Counted from the first letter of the stretch, positions 18,997 to 29,413 are shown. The stretch: DNA of 64,000 nt from Flavobacterium segetis (GCF_900129575.1 NZ_FQWE01000001.1:372001-436000); one strand, 5' to 3'. Numbers and translations are program-made. The notes: generated by a model not told the origin, from the letters alone.

Positions 18997-19075
18997 AGCC
19001 CTGATAGTAGCGGCATCCTTTTTCTTTTTTTCTAAAAATAGAAAAAGATACAGCGAATAGCGGGATAAGCTCCTA
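18997..19075 (+). repeat. 79-bp dispersed intergenic repeat, copy 1
   Basis: Begins AGCCCTGAT, contains ATCCTTTTT, a variable A/T-rich centre with a hairpin (TTTTTCTA paired with TAGAAAAA), then AAAGATAC, and ends GAATAGCGGGATAAGCTCCT. A second copy in the same orientation and of the same length lies at 59825-59903. Both copies sit shortly before a start codon (26 and 89 bases). Confidence 0.75.
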
Positions 19076-19100
19076 AAACTTAAATTAAAAAAGATACAAG

Positions 19101-20828
19101 ATGGAAATCAAACAAAACATTTTAGACGCGTTGAATGAATGGCTTACACCGACGTTTGACAAGGAAACTCAAGAAGCCGTTAAGGAATTAATGACAACCT
19201 CTCCATTAGATCTAGAGGAAAGTTTTTATAAGAATTTAGAGTTTGGAACTGGCGGAATGCGCGGTGTTATGGGCGTTGGTAATAATCGCATCAATAAATA
19301 TACCCTTGGAAAAAGTACGCAAGGTCTTTCTAATTACATGCACAAAGTTTTTCCAAACAAGAATTTGAAAGTTGCCATCGCTTATGATTGTAGACATAAT
19401 AGTAAATCCTTAGCAAAAGTTGTTGCGGATGTTTTTACTGCTAATGGAATTTCTGTCTACTTATTTTCAGACTTACGTCCTACTCCTGAATTGTCATTTG
19501 CAGTTAAACATTTAGGTTGCCAAGCTGGAATTGTGCTTACAGCGTCACACAATCCGCCAGAATACAACGGTTACAAAGTATACTGGGAAGATGGCGGGCA
19601 AATAGTACCGCCAGAAGATGAAGCCATTATTAACACTATTGAAAATTTAAATTATAATGAGATCAAGTTTACTGCTAATGATAATTTGATTCATTACATA
19701 GACACTGAAATTGATAAAGCATTTATCAAATCGTCAATTGCAAATGCAAGTTTTAATACTTCGGCTGCAGCCAAAGAAGATCTCAATATTGTTTTTACCT
19801 CATTACATGGAACGTCTATCACTTTAGTTCCTGAAACTTTGTCACAAGCGGGCTATACTAATGTGAATATTGTTCCAGAGCAAGCAGTTCCTAATGGTGA
19901 TTTTCCAACAGTTAAATCTCCAAATCCAGAGGAGCCGGAGGCATTAGCGATGGCAACTGCACTAGCTAATAAATTACAAGCCGATATTGTCATTGGCACT
20001 GATCCTGATTGTGATCGTTTAGGTGTTGCGGTTCGAAATAATGAAGGACACATGACGTTGCTAAATGGAAATCAAACCATGATTTTAATGACTGCTTTTT
20101 TATTAGAACAATGGAAAAAAGCAGGTAAAATAACTGGAAAACAGTTTGTAGGATCGACGATCGTTTCTACTCCTATGATGATGGAACTAGCCACTAATTA
20201 TGGTGTAGAATGCAAAATAGGATTGACTGGTTTTAAATGGATTGCCAAAATGATTAAGGATTTTCCCGAATTAGAATTTATAGGTGGCGGCGAAGAAAGT
20301 TTTGGTTTTATGGTGGGTGATGCTGTTCGTGATAAGGATGCTGTTGCCGCAACTCTACTAATTTGTGAAATGGCGGCTCAAGCCAAAGCAAAAGGAAGTT
20401 CGGTATACAAAGAACTATTGAAATTGTATGTAGACAACGGCTTTTACAAAGAACACTTAGTTTCCTTAACTAAAAAAGGAATGGACGGTTTGCAAGAAAT
20501 TAATCAGATGATGATTGACATGCGAGAGAATCCATTGAAAGAAATCAACGGACAAAGAGTGATTATACTTGAAGATTACCAATCATCGACTGCTAAAAAC
20601 TTGCTAACAGAAGAAGTATCGACGATGACCATTCCAAAATCGAATGTATTAATTTACTATACTGAGGATGGTTCCAAAATTTGCGCTAGACCAAGTGGAA
20701 CTGAACCAAAAATTAAATTTTATATCAGTGTAAACACCGAATTAGAAGGTGTGGAAGATTTCAAGGAAGTCGAAAGTAATTTAGATAATAAAATAAAAAA
20801 TATTATCACAGCGATGCAGTTGAACTAA
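19101..20828 (+). CDS. Phospho-sugar mutase (phosphoglucomutase/phosphomannomutase family)
   Basis: A 575-residue cytoplasmic enzyme of the alpha-D-phosphohexomutase superfamily. All four signatures are visible: the phosphoserine loop [16 protein letters not shown] at about residue 150, the metal loop [10 protein letters not shown] near 300, the sugar-binding GGGEESFG near 395, and the phosphate-binding [12 protein letters not shown] near the C-terminus. Its length and motifs match the PgcA/PGM2 type that converts glucose 1-phosphate and glucose 6-phosphate; mannose or ribose specificity cannot be excluded. It is the source of sugar phosphates for cell-envelope glycans. A dispersed repeat ends 25 bases before the start. 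Confidence 0.92.
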   Translation: MEIKQNILDALNEWLTPTFDKETQEAVKELMTTSPLDLEESFYKNLEFGTGGMRGVMGVGNNRINKYTLGKSTQGLSNYMHKVFPNKNLKVAIAYDCRHNSKSLAKVVADVFTANGISVYLFSDLRPTPELSFAVKHLGCQAGIVLTASHNPPEYNGYKVYWEDGGQIVPPEDEAIINTIENLNYNEIKFTANDNLIHYIDTEIDKAFIKSSIANASFNTSAAAKEDLNIVFTSLHGTSITLVPETLSQAGYTNVNIVPEQAVPNGDFPTVKSPNPEEPEALAMATALANKLQADIVIGTDPDCDRLGVAVRNNEGHMTLLNGNQTMILMTAFLLEQWKKAGKITGKQFVGSTIVSTPMMMELATNYGVECKIGLTGFKWIAKMIKDFPELEFIGGGEESFGFMVGDAVRDKDAVAATLLICEMAAQAKAKGSSVYKELLKLYVDNGFYKEHLVSLTKKGMDGLQEINQMMIDMRENPLKEINGQRVIILEDYQSSTAKNLLTEEVSTMTIPKSNVLIYYTEDGSKICARPSGTEPKIKFYISVNTELEGVEDFKEVESNLDNKIKNIITAMQLN

Positions 20829-20976
20829 ATTTAATAGTGGTTAATTAGATGTAAATAACTCTCTAAAACAGTTGTAGTTTACAATTACATTAATTTGTCA
20901 GACGTATTATTAAGTAATCAAAACTGGTAATCAAGAACTCACATCCTTATCTTTAAATTTTGAAAAAACTACTAAT

Positions 20977-21147
20977 AACGAGTTTTTCGACAATTGTAGA
21001 ACTGATTATGGAATGAAAGTAATTAAAAGTTTGAGTGATAATCTTAACAATAAATATGATAGTGAATTCAGCAAAAGAACTATTGATAATTTATTAATAC
21101 TAAACACTATTTCAACCAAATTTCAATTGTACATAGTATCGAAATAA
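20977..21147 (+). pseudogene. Relic of a DUF1016/YhcG-type PDDEXK nuclease gene
   Basis: In an otherwise gene-free gap (20829-21344) one frame reads NEFFDNCRTDYGMKVIKSL, then SDNLNNKYDSEFSKRTIDNL and ends at a stop. The pattern R-x-x-Y-G-x-x-V-I-K-x-L-S, followed by a Phe-Ser-x-Arg-x-Ile/Leu block, resembles the N-terminal DUF1016 domain of YhcG-like proteins. No start codon or nuclease domain remains, and the bases up to 21344 show only fragments in shifting frames. These proteins are often carried by mobile or defence regions. Identification rests on recall of the motif, so confidence is modest. Confidence 0.4.
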
Positions 21148-21344
21148 TTAAATTAGCCACATATTTAGAATTTGATCTTTAATCATAAAATGCAGTTATT
21201 ACGTAAATTGATCATGTAAAAAAAAGAAGCTTTTAAATTTTAAAGCAAATAGCAGTAAGAGAAGATCCTACACAACTGTTTAAAAAGAGTTATAACTACA
21301 ACAATCAGGAAGAGCTATAGCAGAAGACAACAAAAAAAAATTAA

Positions 21345-23171
21345 ATGAGCAATCTCAAGAAATTAATACCTTTCACAAAACCTTATAAATCGCACATCGT
21401 TTGGAATGTGATCTATAACATTTTATACGCTTTGTTTAGTACCATTTCCATGCTTACCTTACTTCCTGTTATGGATGTTCTTTTTGGAAAAACTAAAACT
21501 GTACTTATAAAACCAGTTTACACAGGAATAGGAGATATAAAGCAATTTGGAACTGATTATATGCACTTCCAAATTTCTACATTAACCAAGGGAAACAGCA
21601 TTGAAGTTGCTTTACTATTTGTTGTTCTATTAATAATGACAACGTTTTTATTCAAAAATTTATTTAATTACTTAGCGTCTTATCATATCATGCATCTTAA
21701 AAATGGCGTGTTGAAAGATTTGCGTAATTCAATGTATAAAAAAATCGTAGAACTACCCATCTCCTATTATTCCGAGAAGAGAAAAGGCGATATCATGGCC
21801 AGAATGCTTGGTGATGTAAATGAAGTGCAAAACTCTTTTTTCTCGATTCTAGAATTGGTTGTAAAAGAACCATTAACAATAATTTTTGCATTAGTTACAA
21901 TGTTTATAATAAGCACAAAACTTACTTTATTCGTTTTAATTTTTTTACCAATATCGGGATACATTATTTCCAAGCTAGCCAAAAATCTGAGAGCTCAATC
22001 ATTAGAAGCGCAGCGCGAAAGTGGATTTTTAATATCAATCGTTGATGAGACTTTAGGTGGGTTAAAAGTAATTAAAAGCTACAATGCAGAACCTAATTTT
22101 AAAAGTAGGTTTGATAGTTCAGTTTCACGATTGTTAGACTTATCTAATAGAATAGGAAGTAGAAATAATCTCGCTACGCCGTTGAGTGAATTTCTGGGTG
22201 TAACTACAATTGCAATTTTACTTTTTTATGGTGGAAATCTAGTTCTCATTGAAAAAACCTTAGACGGATCAGCATTCATAGTTTATCTCACACTCGCATT
22301 TAATATTTTGACTCCGGCAAAAGCAATATCCAAGGCTTCATATGCGGTAAAAAATGGTCTAGCGGCTGCAGAACGTGTTTTTGAAGTTTTGGAAGTTGAA
22401 AATGAGATCACATCAAAAGTAAATGCAGTTCAAAAAACGAATTTTGATTCAGATATCACGATTCAAAATATCAATTTTAAATATGAAGATGAAAACGTTC
22501 TAAAAAACTTTTCATTAAAAGTCAAAAAAGGACAAACAGTAGCTCTTGTAGGACAATCAGGAAGCGGAAAAAGTACGATTGCTAACTTATTAACTCGTTT
22601 TTACGACGTAAACGAGGGAACAATAACCATTGATGGAATAGATATAAAAGATCTGAACTTGCAATCATTACGAGGTTTAATGGGACTTGTAACGCAGGAC
22701 AGTATTTTATTTAATGATACCATCAAAGCAAACATTTCATTAGGAAAACTTGAGGCAACAGATGAGGAAATTATCGAAGCTCTAAAAATTGCAAATGCTT
22801 ATGAATTTGTAAAAGATTTACCTAACGGCATTCACACCAATATTGGCGACAGCGGAAACAAGCTTTCTGGTGGACAAAAGCAACGATTATCAATAGCGAG
22901 AGCGGTCTTGAAAAATCCTCCCATTATGATTTTAGACGAAGCTACCTCAGCCTTAGATACTGAAAGCGAAAAATTTGTACAAGTTGCGCTGGAAAACATG
23001 ATGCAAAATAGAACTTCCATAGTAATTGCGCACAGACTTTCAACTATTCAAAAAGCAGATACCATTGTGGTAATGCAAAAAGGTATAATTGTAGAGCAAG
23101 GCAATCATGAGGAATTAATTGCTATGAACGGCGTTTATAATAAATTAGTAAGCTTACAATCCTTAGAATAA
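21345..23171 (+). CDS. ABC exporter, fused permease and ATPase (MsbA-like)
   Basis: A 608-residue half-transporter. Residues 1-320 hold six transmembrane helices with the coupling motif region SYYSEKRKGDIMARMLGDVNEVQ. Residues 370-608 are the ATPase: Walker A GQSGSGKST, Q-loop VTQDS, signature LSGGQKQR, Walker B IMILDEATSALD, and the switch His in IVIAHRLST. Two copies form an exporter. Family members carry lipid A, other lipids, peptides or drugs; the resemblance to MsbA is general, so the substrate remains open. A DUF2971 gene follows after 40 bases and may be co-transcribed. Confidence 0.93.
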   Translation: MSNLKKLIPFTKPYKSHIVWNVIYNILYALFSTISMLTLLPVMDVLFGKTKTVLIKPVYTGIGDIKQFGTDYMHFQISTLTKGNSIEVALLFVVLLIMTTFLFKNLFNYLASYHIMHLKNGVLKDLRNSMYKKIVELPISYYSEKRKGDIMARMLGDVNEVQNSFFSILELVVKEPLTIIFALVTMFIISTKLTLFVLIFLPISGYIISKLAKNLRAQSLEAQRESGFLISIVDETLGGLKVIKSYNAEPNFKSRFDSSVSRLLDLSNRIGSRNNLATPLSEFLGVTTIAILLFYGGNLVLIEKTLDGSAFIVYLTLAFNILTPAKAISKASYAVKNGLAAAERVFEVLEVENEITSKVNAVQKTNFDSDITIQNINFKYEDENVLKNFSLKVKKGQTVALVGQSGSGKSTIANLLTRFYDVNEGTITIDGIDIKDLNLQSLRGLMGLVTQDSILFNDTIKANISLGKLEATDEEIIEALKIANAYEFVKDLPNGIHTNIGDSGNKLSGGQKQRLSIARAVLKNPPIMILDEATSALDTESEKFVQVALENMMQNRTSIVIAHRLSTIQKADTIVVMQKGIIVEQGNHEELIAMNGVYNKLVSLQSLE

Positions 23172-23211
23172 AAAAGTTTGGGGCTGTTTTATTAATACAA
23201 ATAATTAAAAA

Positions 23212-23913
23212 ATGTACATCCATAATCCAAACATCAAACTTCCTAGAGATCCGAATACTGTGGTTTGGAAATATCTTGATTTATCTAAATTTTTGGATTT
23301 ATTAATGTCTCAAAAATTATTTATGTCTCGGTCAGATAAGTTTGAGGATCAGTATGAAGGCACTTTTAGCGAACCAACATTTGAGGAAATCAAAAAACTA
23401 TCCATTGATAATCCTGATTTTCTAAAACACTATAAAACGCATCGAGAAAAAGTAGCTATTAGTAGCTGGCATATAAACGAGTACGAATCATTTGCGATGT
23501 GGCAAATTTTTACTCAAAACAATGAAGGATTAGCGATTCAATCCACTATTGGCCGCTTGCAAAGATCATTGCAGCTTGAAAATGAATTTGAGCAATATAT
23601 AGGAGAAGTAAATTACATCGATTACAAGAAAGAACACATTCCGTTTGATGATTTATTTTTTCCTTTCTTGTTTAAAAGAAAAAGTTTTCAATATGAAGGG
23701 GAAGTCCGCGTTATCACTGATATTGGCGAAAGTGGGATCCAAATTAACGAGGGATTAAAAATAAGTGTTGATATAAACGAGCTAATCGAAAAGATATACA
23801 TTCACCCAAAATCAGAAAACTGGTATAAAAACTTAGTGATTCAATTAGTGAAAGAATTAGGATTTAAATTTACAATCGAAAAATCAGACTTGGAAAGTGA
23901 GATTTTAATCTAA
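23212..23913 (+). CDS. DUF2971 family protein
   Basis: A 233-residue soluble protein with the DUF2971 pattern: a start like VWKYLDLSKFLDLLMSQKLF, then MSRSDKFEDQYEG, the block ISSWHINEYESFAMWQIF, and GLAIQSTIGRL. The family is widespread, without known biochemistry, and is frequent in accessory regions of bacterial genomes. It lies 40 bases after the ABC exporter and ends five bases before the convergent lipoprotein gene. No signal peptide or membrane segment is visible. Confidence 0.85.
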   Translation: MYIHNPNIKLPRDPNTVVWKYLDLSKFLDLLMSQKLFMSRSDKFEDQYEGTFSEPTFEEIKKLSIDNPDFLKHYKTHREKVAISSWHINEYESFAMWQIFTQNNEGLAIQSTIGRLQRSLQLENEFEQYIGEVNYIDYKKEHIPFDDLFFPFLFKRKSFQYEGEVRVITDIGESGIQINEGLKISVDINELIEKIYIHPKSENWYKNLVIQLVKELGFKFTIEKSDLESEILI

Positions 23914-23918
23914 CATTT

Positions 23919-24641
23919 TTATACAGGCTCATAACTAATCGCTTCCCATTCCTTTTTTGACAAATCGATGTAGTAATAATTGACTACATCTTTCTTGTCG
24001 AACTCACCATTTTTATTAGTGTCTTCTACTGTTCTGTAATACAATCTATTTTTAGATTCAATCAATTTCCAATCAATTAATTCCTGAAAATCAATTGATA
24101 TTTTTGTAAAATTTTTACCGCTGATCTCACTTAGATACAATGCTTTAATATCGCTAGTATCTAACTTACCATCTTTGTTTGTGTCCATATCAAACATGGT
24201 ATAAACCATAATTTGGTTATTCGTTCTTTCAGCAACTTCTTTTAAGTATGTTGCAGTTTGAATTAGAACGGGCTTTTCAGTCAGTTTTCTAATGGAATCC
24301 GAATCTGTTTTTTGAAATTTAATATTTTGCAAAAAACCCGTAATTTCAAACTCTCCGTAATTTGAAATAGTAAAACTTAAATCATTAACGCTAGAAGAAC
24401 CATATCTAGCCTTAATCCCTTTTTCACGAATGCTTAAATCAGCAACTGGATGAAGTAAATAGTCTGTCCCTTCCATTTGGAGTGGTAAATCAGCAATTTG
24501 TATTTGAGAGGAATCTGCTCGCGCAATCATTTTTGCTTTGGCATTTTCATCGTACGTTACTTTTGGTTTTTCAACTTCCTCTTTGCAACTTGTTAAAAGT
24601 AAAACTGCTAATCCTATAATTGTGAAGTGTAATCTTTTCAT
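23919..24641 (-). CDS. Lipoprotein with two EF-hand-like calcium loops
   Basis: A 240-residue predicted lipoprotein: signal peptide MKRLHFTIIGLAVLLLTSC with Cys19 as the lipid-modified residue. Two 12-residue loops have the exact EF-hand/dockerin spacing: D153-T-N-K-D-G-K-L-D-T-S-D164 and D207-T-N-K-N-G-E-F-D-K-K-D218. Each is embedded in a similar context (a preceding strand, a following Val/Ile then Tyr-rich stretch), so they look like an internal duplication. Calcium binding at the outer membrane or periplasm is likely. The remainder of the protein matches nothing I recognise. It is convergent with the DUF2971 gene. Confidence 0.75.
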   Translation of the reverse strand: MKRLHFTIIGLAVLLLTSCKEEVEKPKVTYDENAKAKMIARADSSQIQIADLPLQMEGTDYLLHPVADLSIREKGIKARYGSSSVNDLSFTISNYGEFEITGFLQNIKFQKTDSDSIRKLTEKPVLIQTATYLKEVAERTNNQIMVYTMFDMDTNKDGKLDTSDIKALYLSEISGKNFTKISIDFQELIDWKLIESKNRLYYRTVEDTNKNGEFDKKDVVNYYYIDLSKKEWEAISYEPV

Positions 24642-24760
24642 AATTTAATACTATTAAAATTCAAATGTAGTCATTTTCGAAAAATGAAACCTCATTCCAA
24701 AACCGATTAACAAAATTAATTAAAGTTAAAAATTAGCGCTAATGAACTACATGGTAAAAA

Positions 24761-27229
24761 TCACAACTTTGCCGTCAATTTTATGTTAAACACGCGAGTG
24801 GTCATGTAGTTTGGAATCGCAAACTGATTTTTTGAATAGACGTCTCTAACCCAAGTATTCGTTATTGCATTTTGATTATTAAAAAGATTGAAAATCTCTA
24901 ATCCTAAAGCTAATTCTTTAAAATTTTTAAATAATTTATTTTTAATTTCTCCTGAAGTATTATCTATAAAAACTTTCGAAAAACCCACGTCTGCTCGGCG
25001 ATAGTCATTCAATCTATTTTGATATAAATACGGATCGGCATAGGATGGTGATCCACCAGGTAATCCAGTATTGTAAACTAAATTCAAATATAATTTTATA
25101 CTAGGAATATTTGGCATATAATCTTGAAATAAGAGCGCAAATTTTAATCGCTGATCTGTTGGTCGAGCTATAAATCCTTTACCATTACTATTTTCTTCCG
25201 TTTTCAAATATCCAAAACTAACCCATGATTCTGTTCCCGGAACAAATTCGCCATTTAATCTCAAATCTATTCCTTGGGCAAAGGCTGTAGCACTATTATT
25301 AGCTGCATAACGTAAACGCACATTATCAATTGTATAAGTATTTACATCAGTCAAGGATTTATAATATAGTTCTGAGACCAACTTAAAAGGCCTAGTCCAC
25401 ATTTTAAAACTAAAATCATTCGAGACAACAAAATGCATTGATTGTTGCGCTTTTGTATTTGGTTGAACTATTCCTGCAGCATCTCTCAATTCTCTATAAA
25501 ACGGCGGCTGATGGTACAAACCTCCTGAAAATCTGAATAGCATATCTGAATTCCAATTCGGTTTTATTGCAAATTGAAATCGTGGACTTAATGTAGTTTG
25601 GGACTTAGCAGTTGTACTAGCACCCTGAATCTCCCAATTGTGAGCGCGAATGCCGGCATTATACCAAACTTCGCTTGAGCCAATTAATGATTTTAAGCTC
25701 CATTGACCATAACCTGAAAATCTATCTATAGTATTAAAGTTAGTAGCTCGTACATTTTGATACGGTATTAATGGACCTACATACGGAGAATAAGGTTGAT
25801 CATTGTTAACAAAATTTAAAATAGGAGGATTCACGGAAAAACCAGCAGAATCTATTACCTCCCACTCGATAACTCTATCTCTTATCGATTCTCTTGTATA
25901 TTTTATTCCCCATTCTAGTTGGCTTTCTTTCCAATCATGAAATCCTTTAACCTCAGTATTTACAATTAAGGCGTCTAAATCATTACGAGCGTGGTTCAGT
26001 TGCGAGCCAATTCCTTTTGTATACGATACCTCTCCATAAGTTTGTGAACCAATACTTGCGTCTACCTCGCCCAATCTATACTGAGCAAAAATATCAAAAT
26101 ACTCTTGTTCTAAAGTTTGAAATATAGAACCGATAAACTTTACAGTAAAAGAGTCGTTTACATTAAAAGTTGTTTTTATGGCTCCAAAGTAAGTTTCATA
26201 ATTATCCCTTTCCTGACCTTCATAAAAAACGGTCAGCACCATAGGACTATCTATAGTTCCAAAATTAGTTTGCCGCGCTAGTGGCTGGTACTGATATTTA
26301 TTTTGTGAAATGTTTCCTAAAAAACTCCATTGCCATTTAGCAGATGATTGGTAGTTAATGTTGGTTTGAATATCAGCAAATGAAGGGGTAAAATTAGTTT
26401 GTGTTTCCTGACTGTTTACTAAAAGGCTATTGTTACGGTATCGAATTCCTGTTATAGCAGACCATTTTTTATCCTTAGAAACGGCATCCACAGCGACGCT
26501 TCCGCCAAGAAAACTAGCTTCGAGGCTAGCGCCAAATTTTATAGGCTTTCTGTATGTAATATCTAAAACAGAAGAGAGCTTATCGCCAAATTTAGCTTGA
26601 AATCCTCCTGCCGAAAAATCAACATTTTGCACCAAGTCAGTGTTAGTAAAACTCAAGCCCTCTTGTTGTCCCGAACGAATTAAAAAGGGACGATATATTT
26701 CAATTTCATTTACATAAACTAGATTTTCATCATAGTTCCCACCCCGAACAGCATATTGTGTGCTCAATTCATTATTAGAATTTACGCCAGGCAAAGATTT
26801 TAAAATATTCTCAATTCCTGCATTTGCGCCAGGAATTTTACGAATCAGTTCTGGCTCTATTGTAGTAACACCTTGAATCAATTTTCGAGTATTGGCAAAG
26901 ACTATAACCTCTCCCATTTGTTCCTCACGATCACTCATTACAGGGTTGAACTCTCTTTGTTCATTAGTACTTAAAATAAGACTTATAGTGATTTTTTTTA
27001 ATGAAATATGTGTGAAAATAATAGTTGCTTTCTGGTTAGCTGGAATTTTTAAATCATAAAAGCCAGTACTATTGGAACGTGTTGTGACGTTAAGGCAGGA
27101 AATATTGACGTTCTCGACTGGTTGATTGTTTTTATTTAAAATAACTCCTCTAATTCTCGCAGTTTGCGCTGAAGTAGTTAGGCAAATTGTAAAGAAGAAA
27201 AATATCGATACTAAATAATTTGTGTTCAA
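24761..27229 (-). CDS. TonB-dependent receptor with N-terminal CarboxypepD-like domain
   Basis: An 822-residue outer-membrane receptor. A signal peptide ends at about TSAQ (residue 21). Residues 24-100 are a carboxypeptidase regulatory-like domain (IRGVILNKNNQPVENVNISC). The plug follows (residues about 105-225: VTTIEPELIRKIPGANAGIENILKSLPGVNS, QYAVRGGNYDENLVYVNEIE). The rest is the beta-barrel, ending in Leu-Thr-Ala-Lys-Leu. It imports an unknown ligand with energy from TonB; there is no SusD partner, so it is not a classical glycan-utilisation pair. The start appears to be TTG, as an in-frame stop directly precedes it. It lies 12 bases after the M23 peptidase gene, so the two form an operon. 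Confidence 0.9.
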   Translation of the reverse strand: MNTNYLVSIFFFFTICLTTSAQTARIRGVILNKNNQPVENVNISCLNVTTRSNSTGFYDLKIPANQKATIIFTHISLKKITISLILSTNEQREFNPVMSDREEQMGEVIVFANTRKLIQGVTTIEPELIRKIPGANAGIENILKSLPGVNSNNELSTQYAVRGGNYDENLVYVNEIEIYRPFLIRSGQQEGLSFTNTDLVQNVDFSAGGFQAKFGDKLSSVLDITYRKPIKFGASLEASFLGGSVAVDAVSKDKKWSAITGIRYRNNSLLVNSQETQTNFTPSFADIQTNINYQSSAKWQWSFLGNISQNKYQYQPLARQTNFGTIDSPMVLTVFYEGQERDNYETYFGAIKTTFNVNDSFTVKFIGSIFQTLEQEYFDIFAQYRLGEVDASIGSQTYGEVSYTKGIGSQLNHARNDLDALIVNTEVKGFHDWKESQLEWGIKYTRESIRDRVIEWEVIDSAGFSVNPPILNFVNNDQPYSPYVGPLIPYQNVRATNFNTIDRFSGYGQWSLKSLIGSSEVWYNAGIRAHNWEIQGASTTAKSQTTLSPRFQFAIKPNWNSDMLFRFSGGLYHQPPFYRELRDAAGIVQPNTKAQQSMHFVVSNDFSFKMWTRPFKLVSELYYKSLTDVNTYTIDNVRLRYAANNSATAFAQGIDLRLNGEFVPGTESWVSFGYLKTEENSNGKGFIARPTDQRLKFALLFQDYMPNIPSIKLYLNLVYNTGLPGGSPSYADPYLYQNRLNDYRRADVGFSKVFIDNTSGEIKNKLFKNFKELALGLEIFNLFNNQNAITNTWVRDVYSKNQFAIPNYMTTRVFNIKLTAKL

Positions 27230-27241
27230 AAGTTTAAATGT

Positions 27242-28939
27242 TTATTTTTTTTGATTTCTAAAAAATTTAGTTTCAAAAGTAGTTGAATTACCTACGTTGT
27301 CAACAACATCTACTTTCATAATATTAGCACCATCAGCAACAATCCCGTCGTCAAAAAAGTGCGTTAATTTTCTAGTTTTATTGTCATATTCCATTAAAAT
27401 CCATTTTCCATTCAAATATCCATTGTACGATTTTATGCCAGACAAGTCATCATGGATAGCAAGTTGAATTGTTTTTTGATTACTAATCCATTTTCCCTCC
27501 ACTGGAGAGGCGATACTTATCGTGGGCGCTTTGATGTCACTCACTAAAGCATATTTTCCTAGAATTTTAACCTTTGTATTAAAAACGTTTCCTTTTCTAT
27601 AAGTTGAATTATAGTAAATTCTTTTTCCATCAATTCGTGCAATAAACATTTTTTCCTTTTGCGCATCAGTTGATATTGAATCTTCAATTGAAATTGTAAA
27701 ATTAGTATGTGCAGGAACTGTGTCATCGTGCAATGTCATTGTATCATTTACAACAGCAAAATTAAATTCAAAATCATCATAAAAAGTTCCTGCTGGAAAA
27801 AAAACAGACCTATTCTTTAACGCAAAATTATTGTCTTTATTTGCTTTTATAAAATAACTCGACGGTACTGCTTCTTTACTAATTAATGCTGCTTGTGTAT
27901 CATATTGAATAGGGATCGAAATGATCTTAGTGTTTCCAAAAAAATCGGAAACTTCGATGCGATATACTGATGTTAAATTGGGGGAAACCTGCAACACACC
28001 ATTATTATCTGCGGCGTTGATGATACTTAATTTATAGGGGGTTTTCATAAAAAGTTTTTGAACTCTTTGTTGTAGTTTTTTATATCTTGAATAATCCACA
28101 AGGGCATTTATATAACGCATTTCATCAAATGAATAGGTAGTGAATTGATATCCAAAGTTTGGTAGACCATTATAAAACGATTGCACTTTATAAACTCCGT
28201 TATTATTAAAAGACACATCGTCTGTATCAAAAGTTGTAATACCAAAACCTATCGATCCATTTGCAGTCACTTTATCCGCAATATAAGTTCCGTCTTTTTG
28301 AAGTGCCACATTGAGTAAAACAGGACGTTGTGCACGATTAACAATGGTTTTTGCGTCTAAAGGATAAACGTAAACGCTGGAAACGGTCGGCTTTTTCGAA
28401 TCTTTTATAAATTTATCAAATCCAAAAAGCATTGGATTGATCACAAACTCTGATTTTGTATCTCTAAATTCAAAATGCAGATGTGGACCTTCAGATGATC
28501 CAGTATTCCCTGAAAATCCTATTATCTGTCCCTTAATAACTGACATTTCATCAGGTTTAAAAAATATTTCAATCTCAAAACTCTCTTCTTTATAATGAAC
28601 TTCTTTGATGTGTTTTTCTATCTCACCATTTGCCAGTTTAAGATGTCCATAAACAGAAGTATATCCGTTAGGATGGTTAATGTAGATTGTTTTTCCATTT
28701 CCAAATGTAGAAATCTTAATTCTTGAAATATAACCATCAGCTACTGCATATACATTCAAACCTTCTTTTTGCTGTGTTTTTAGATCAAAACCAGCATGAA
28801 AATGATTAGGCCTCAACTCTCCGAAATTTCCAGATAATTGCATAGGAATATCTAGGGGAGATCTAAAATAGTCAGTAGGATAAATTTCTTGTGCAATAAC
28901 TACAGTTCCAAAAAATAGAAAAATTAAAGAAAATTTCAT
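27242..28939 (-). CDS. M23 family metallopeptidase (LytM-type)
   Basis: A 565-residue exported protein (signal peptide about residues 1-16, cleavage after VIAQ). The catalytic LytM domain is near the N-terminus: H48-A-G-F-D52 and the H153-L-H155 pair give the zinc ligands and catalytic His. The region after about residue 180 is predicted beta-rich and includes Ig-like patterns near the C-terminus (DIKAPTISIASPVEGKW); function unknown. M23 enzymes with intact zinc sites cleave peptidoglycan cross-links. It shares an operon with the TonB receptor downstream, suggesting an envelope role. It is divergent from the zapA operon. Confidence 0.9.
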   Translation of the reverse strand: MKFSLIFLFFGTVVIAQEIYPTDYFRSPLDIPMQLSGNFGELRPNHFHAGFDLKTQQKEGLNVYAVADGYISRIKISTFGNGKTIYINHPNGYTSVYGHLKLANGEIEKHIKEVHYKEESFEIEIFFKPDEMSVIKGQIIGFSGNTGSSEGPHLHFEFRDTKSEFVINPMLFGFDKFIKDSKKPTVSSVYVYPLDAKTIVNRAQRPVLLNVALQKDGTYIADKVTANGSIGFGITTFDTDDVSFNNNGVYKVQSFYNGLPNFGYQFTTYSFDEMRYINALVDYSRYKKLQQRVQKLFMKTPYKLSIINAADNNGVLQVSPNLTSVYRIEVSDFFGNTKIISIPIQYDTQAALISKEAVPSSYFIKANKDNNFALKNRSVFFPAGTFYDDFEFNFAVVNDTMTLHDDTVPAHTNFTISIEDSISTDAQKEKMFIARIDGKRIYYNSTYRKGNVFNTKVKILGKYALVSDIKAPTISIASPVEGKWISNQKTIQLAIHDDLSGIKSYNGYLNGKWILMEYDNKTRKLTHFFDDGIVADGANIMKVDVVDNVGNSTTFETKFFRNQKK

Positions 28940-29056
28940 TGTTTTACATTTATGCTAAGATAAAAAAAGTATTCAAAATTGTAGTAAAAAAAAATTTTTG
29001 TAACTTTCTATGAAATAGACGGTTGACTAATTTTAAACAAAAAAAATAATAAAATA

Positions 29057-29086
29057 TTGCAAAATTAAAAAGGAATACTAACTTTG
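29057..29086 (+). promoter_or_regulatory. Consensus promoter of the zapA operon
   Basis: TTG (29057-29059), 19 bases, then TAACTTTG (29079-29086). Exact fit to the Bacteroidota consensus, 28 bases before the first start codon. Confidence 0.8.
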
Positions 29087-29114
29087 TATCATAATGTAAT
29101 GAATTAGAGATACA

Positions 29115-29405
29115 ATGAGTGTTATTGCAGAAATTATTGATACTCTTGAAAATAAAATCGAAAAACTTTTCATAAAAATGAAAATTTTAGAGAAAAACAA
29201 TCAAGAATTAAAAGAAGAAATCATAAAAAATGCAATCGTAATTCAAACGCAATCAGATGAGATTGAATCTTTAAAGAAGCAATACGAAACACTAAAAATA
29301 GCAAATTCATTATTAGGCAGTCACGATAATAGAAGAGATACAAAGCTTAAAATAAATTCATTAATTCGCGAAATTGATTACTGTATAGCACAGCTATCTG
29401 ATTAA
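29115..29405 (+). CDS. Small coiled-coil protein upstream of zapA
   Basis: A 96-residue protein that is almost wholly helical and charged, with heptad spacing over residues 8-70 (for example LENKIEKLFIKMKILEKN), so a coiled coil is expected. The C-terminal part (LKINSLIREIDYCIAQL) is a separate short helix. It has no recognised domain. It sits nine bases before zapA under one promoter. ZapB-like helper proteins of the divisome have similar size and coiled-coil form, which makes a cell-division role plausible, but there is no direct evidence. Confidence 0.75.
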   Translation: MSVIAEIIDTLENKIEKLFIKMKILEKNNQELKEEIIKNAIVIQTQSDEIESLKKQYETLKIANSLLGSHDNRRDTKLKINSLIREIDYCIAQLSD

Positions 29406-29413
29406 TAATAGAC

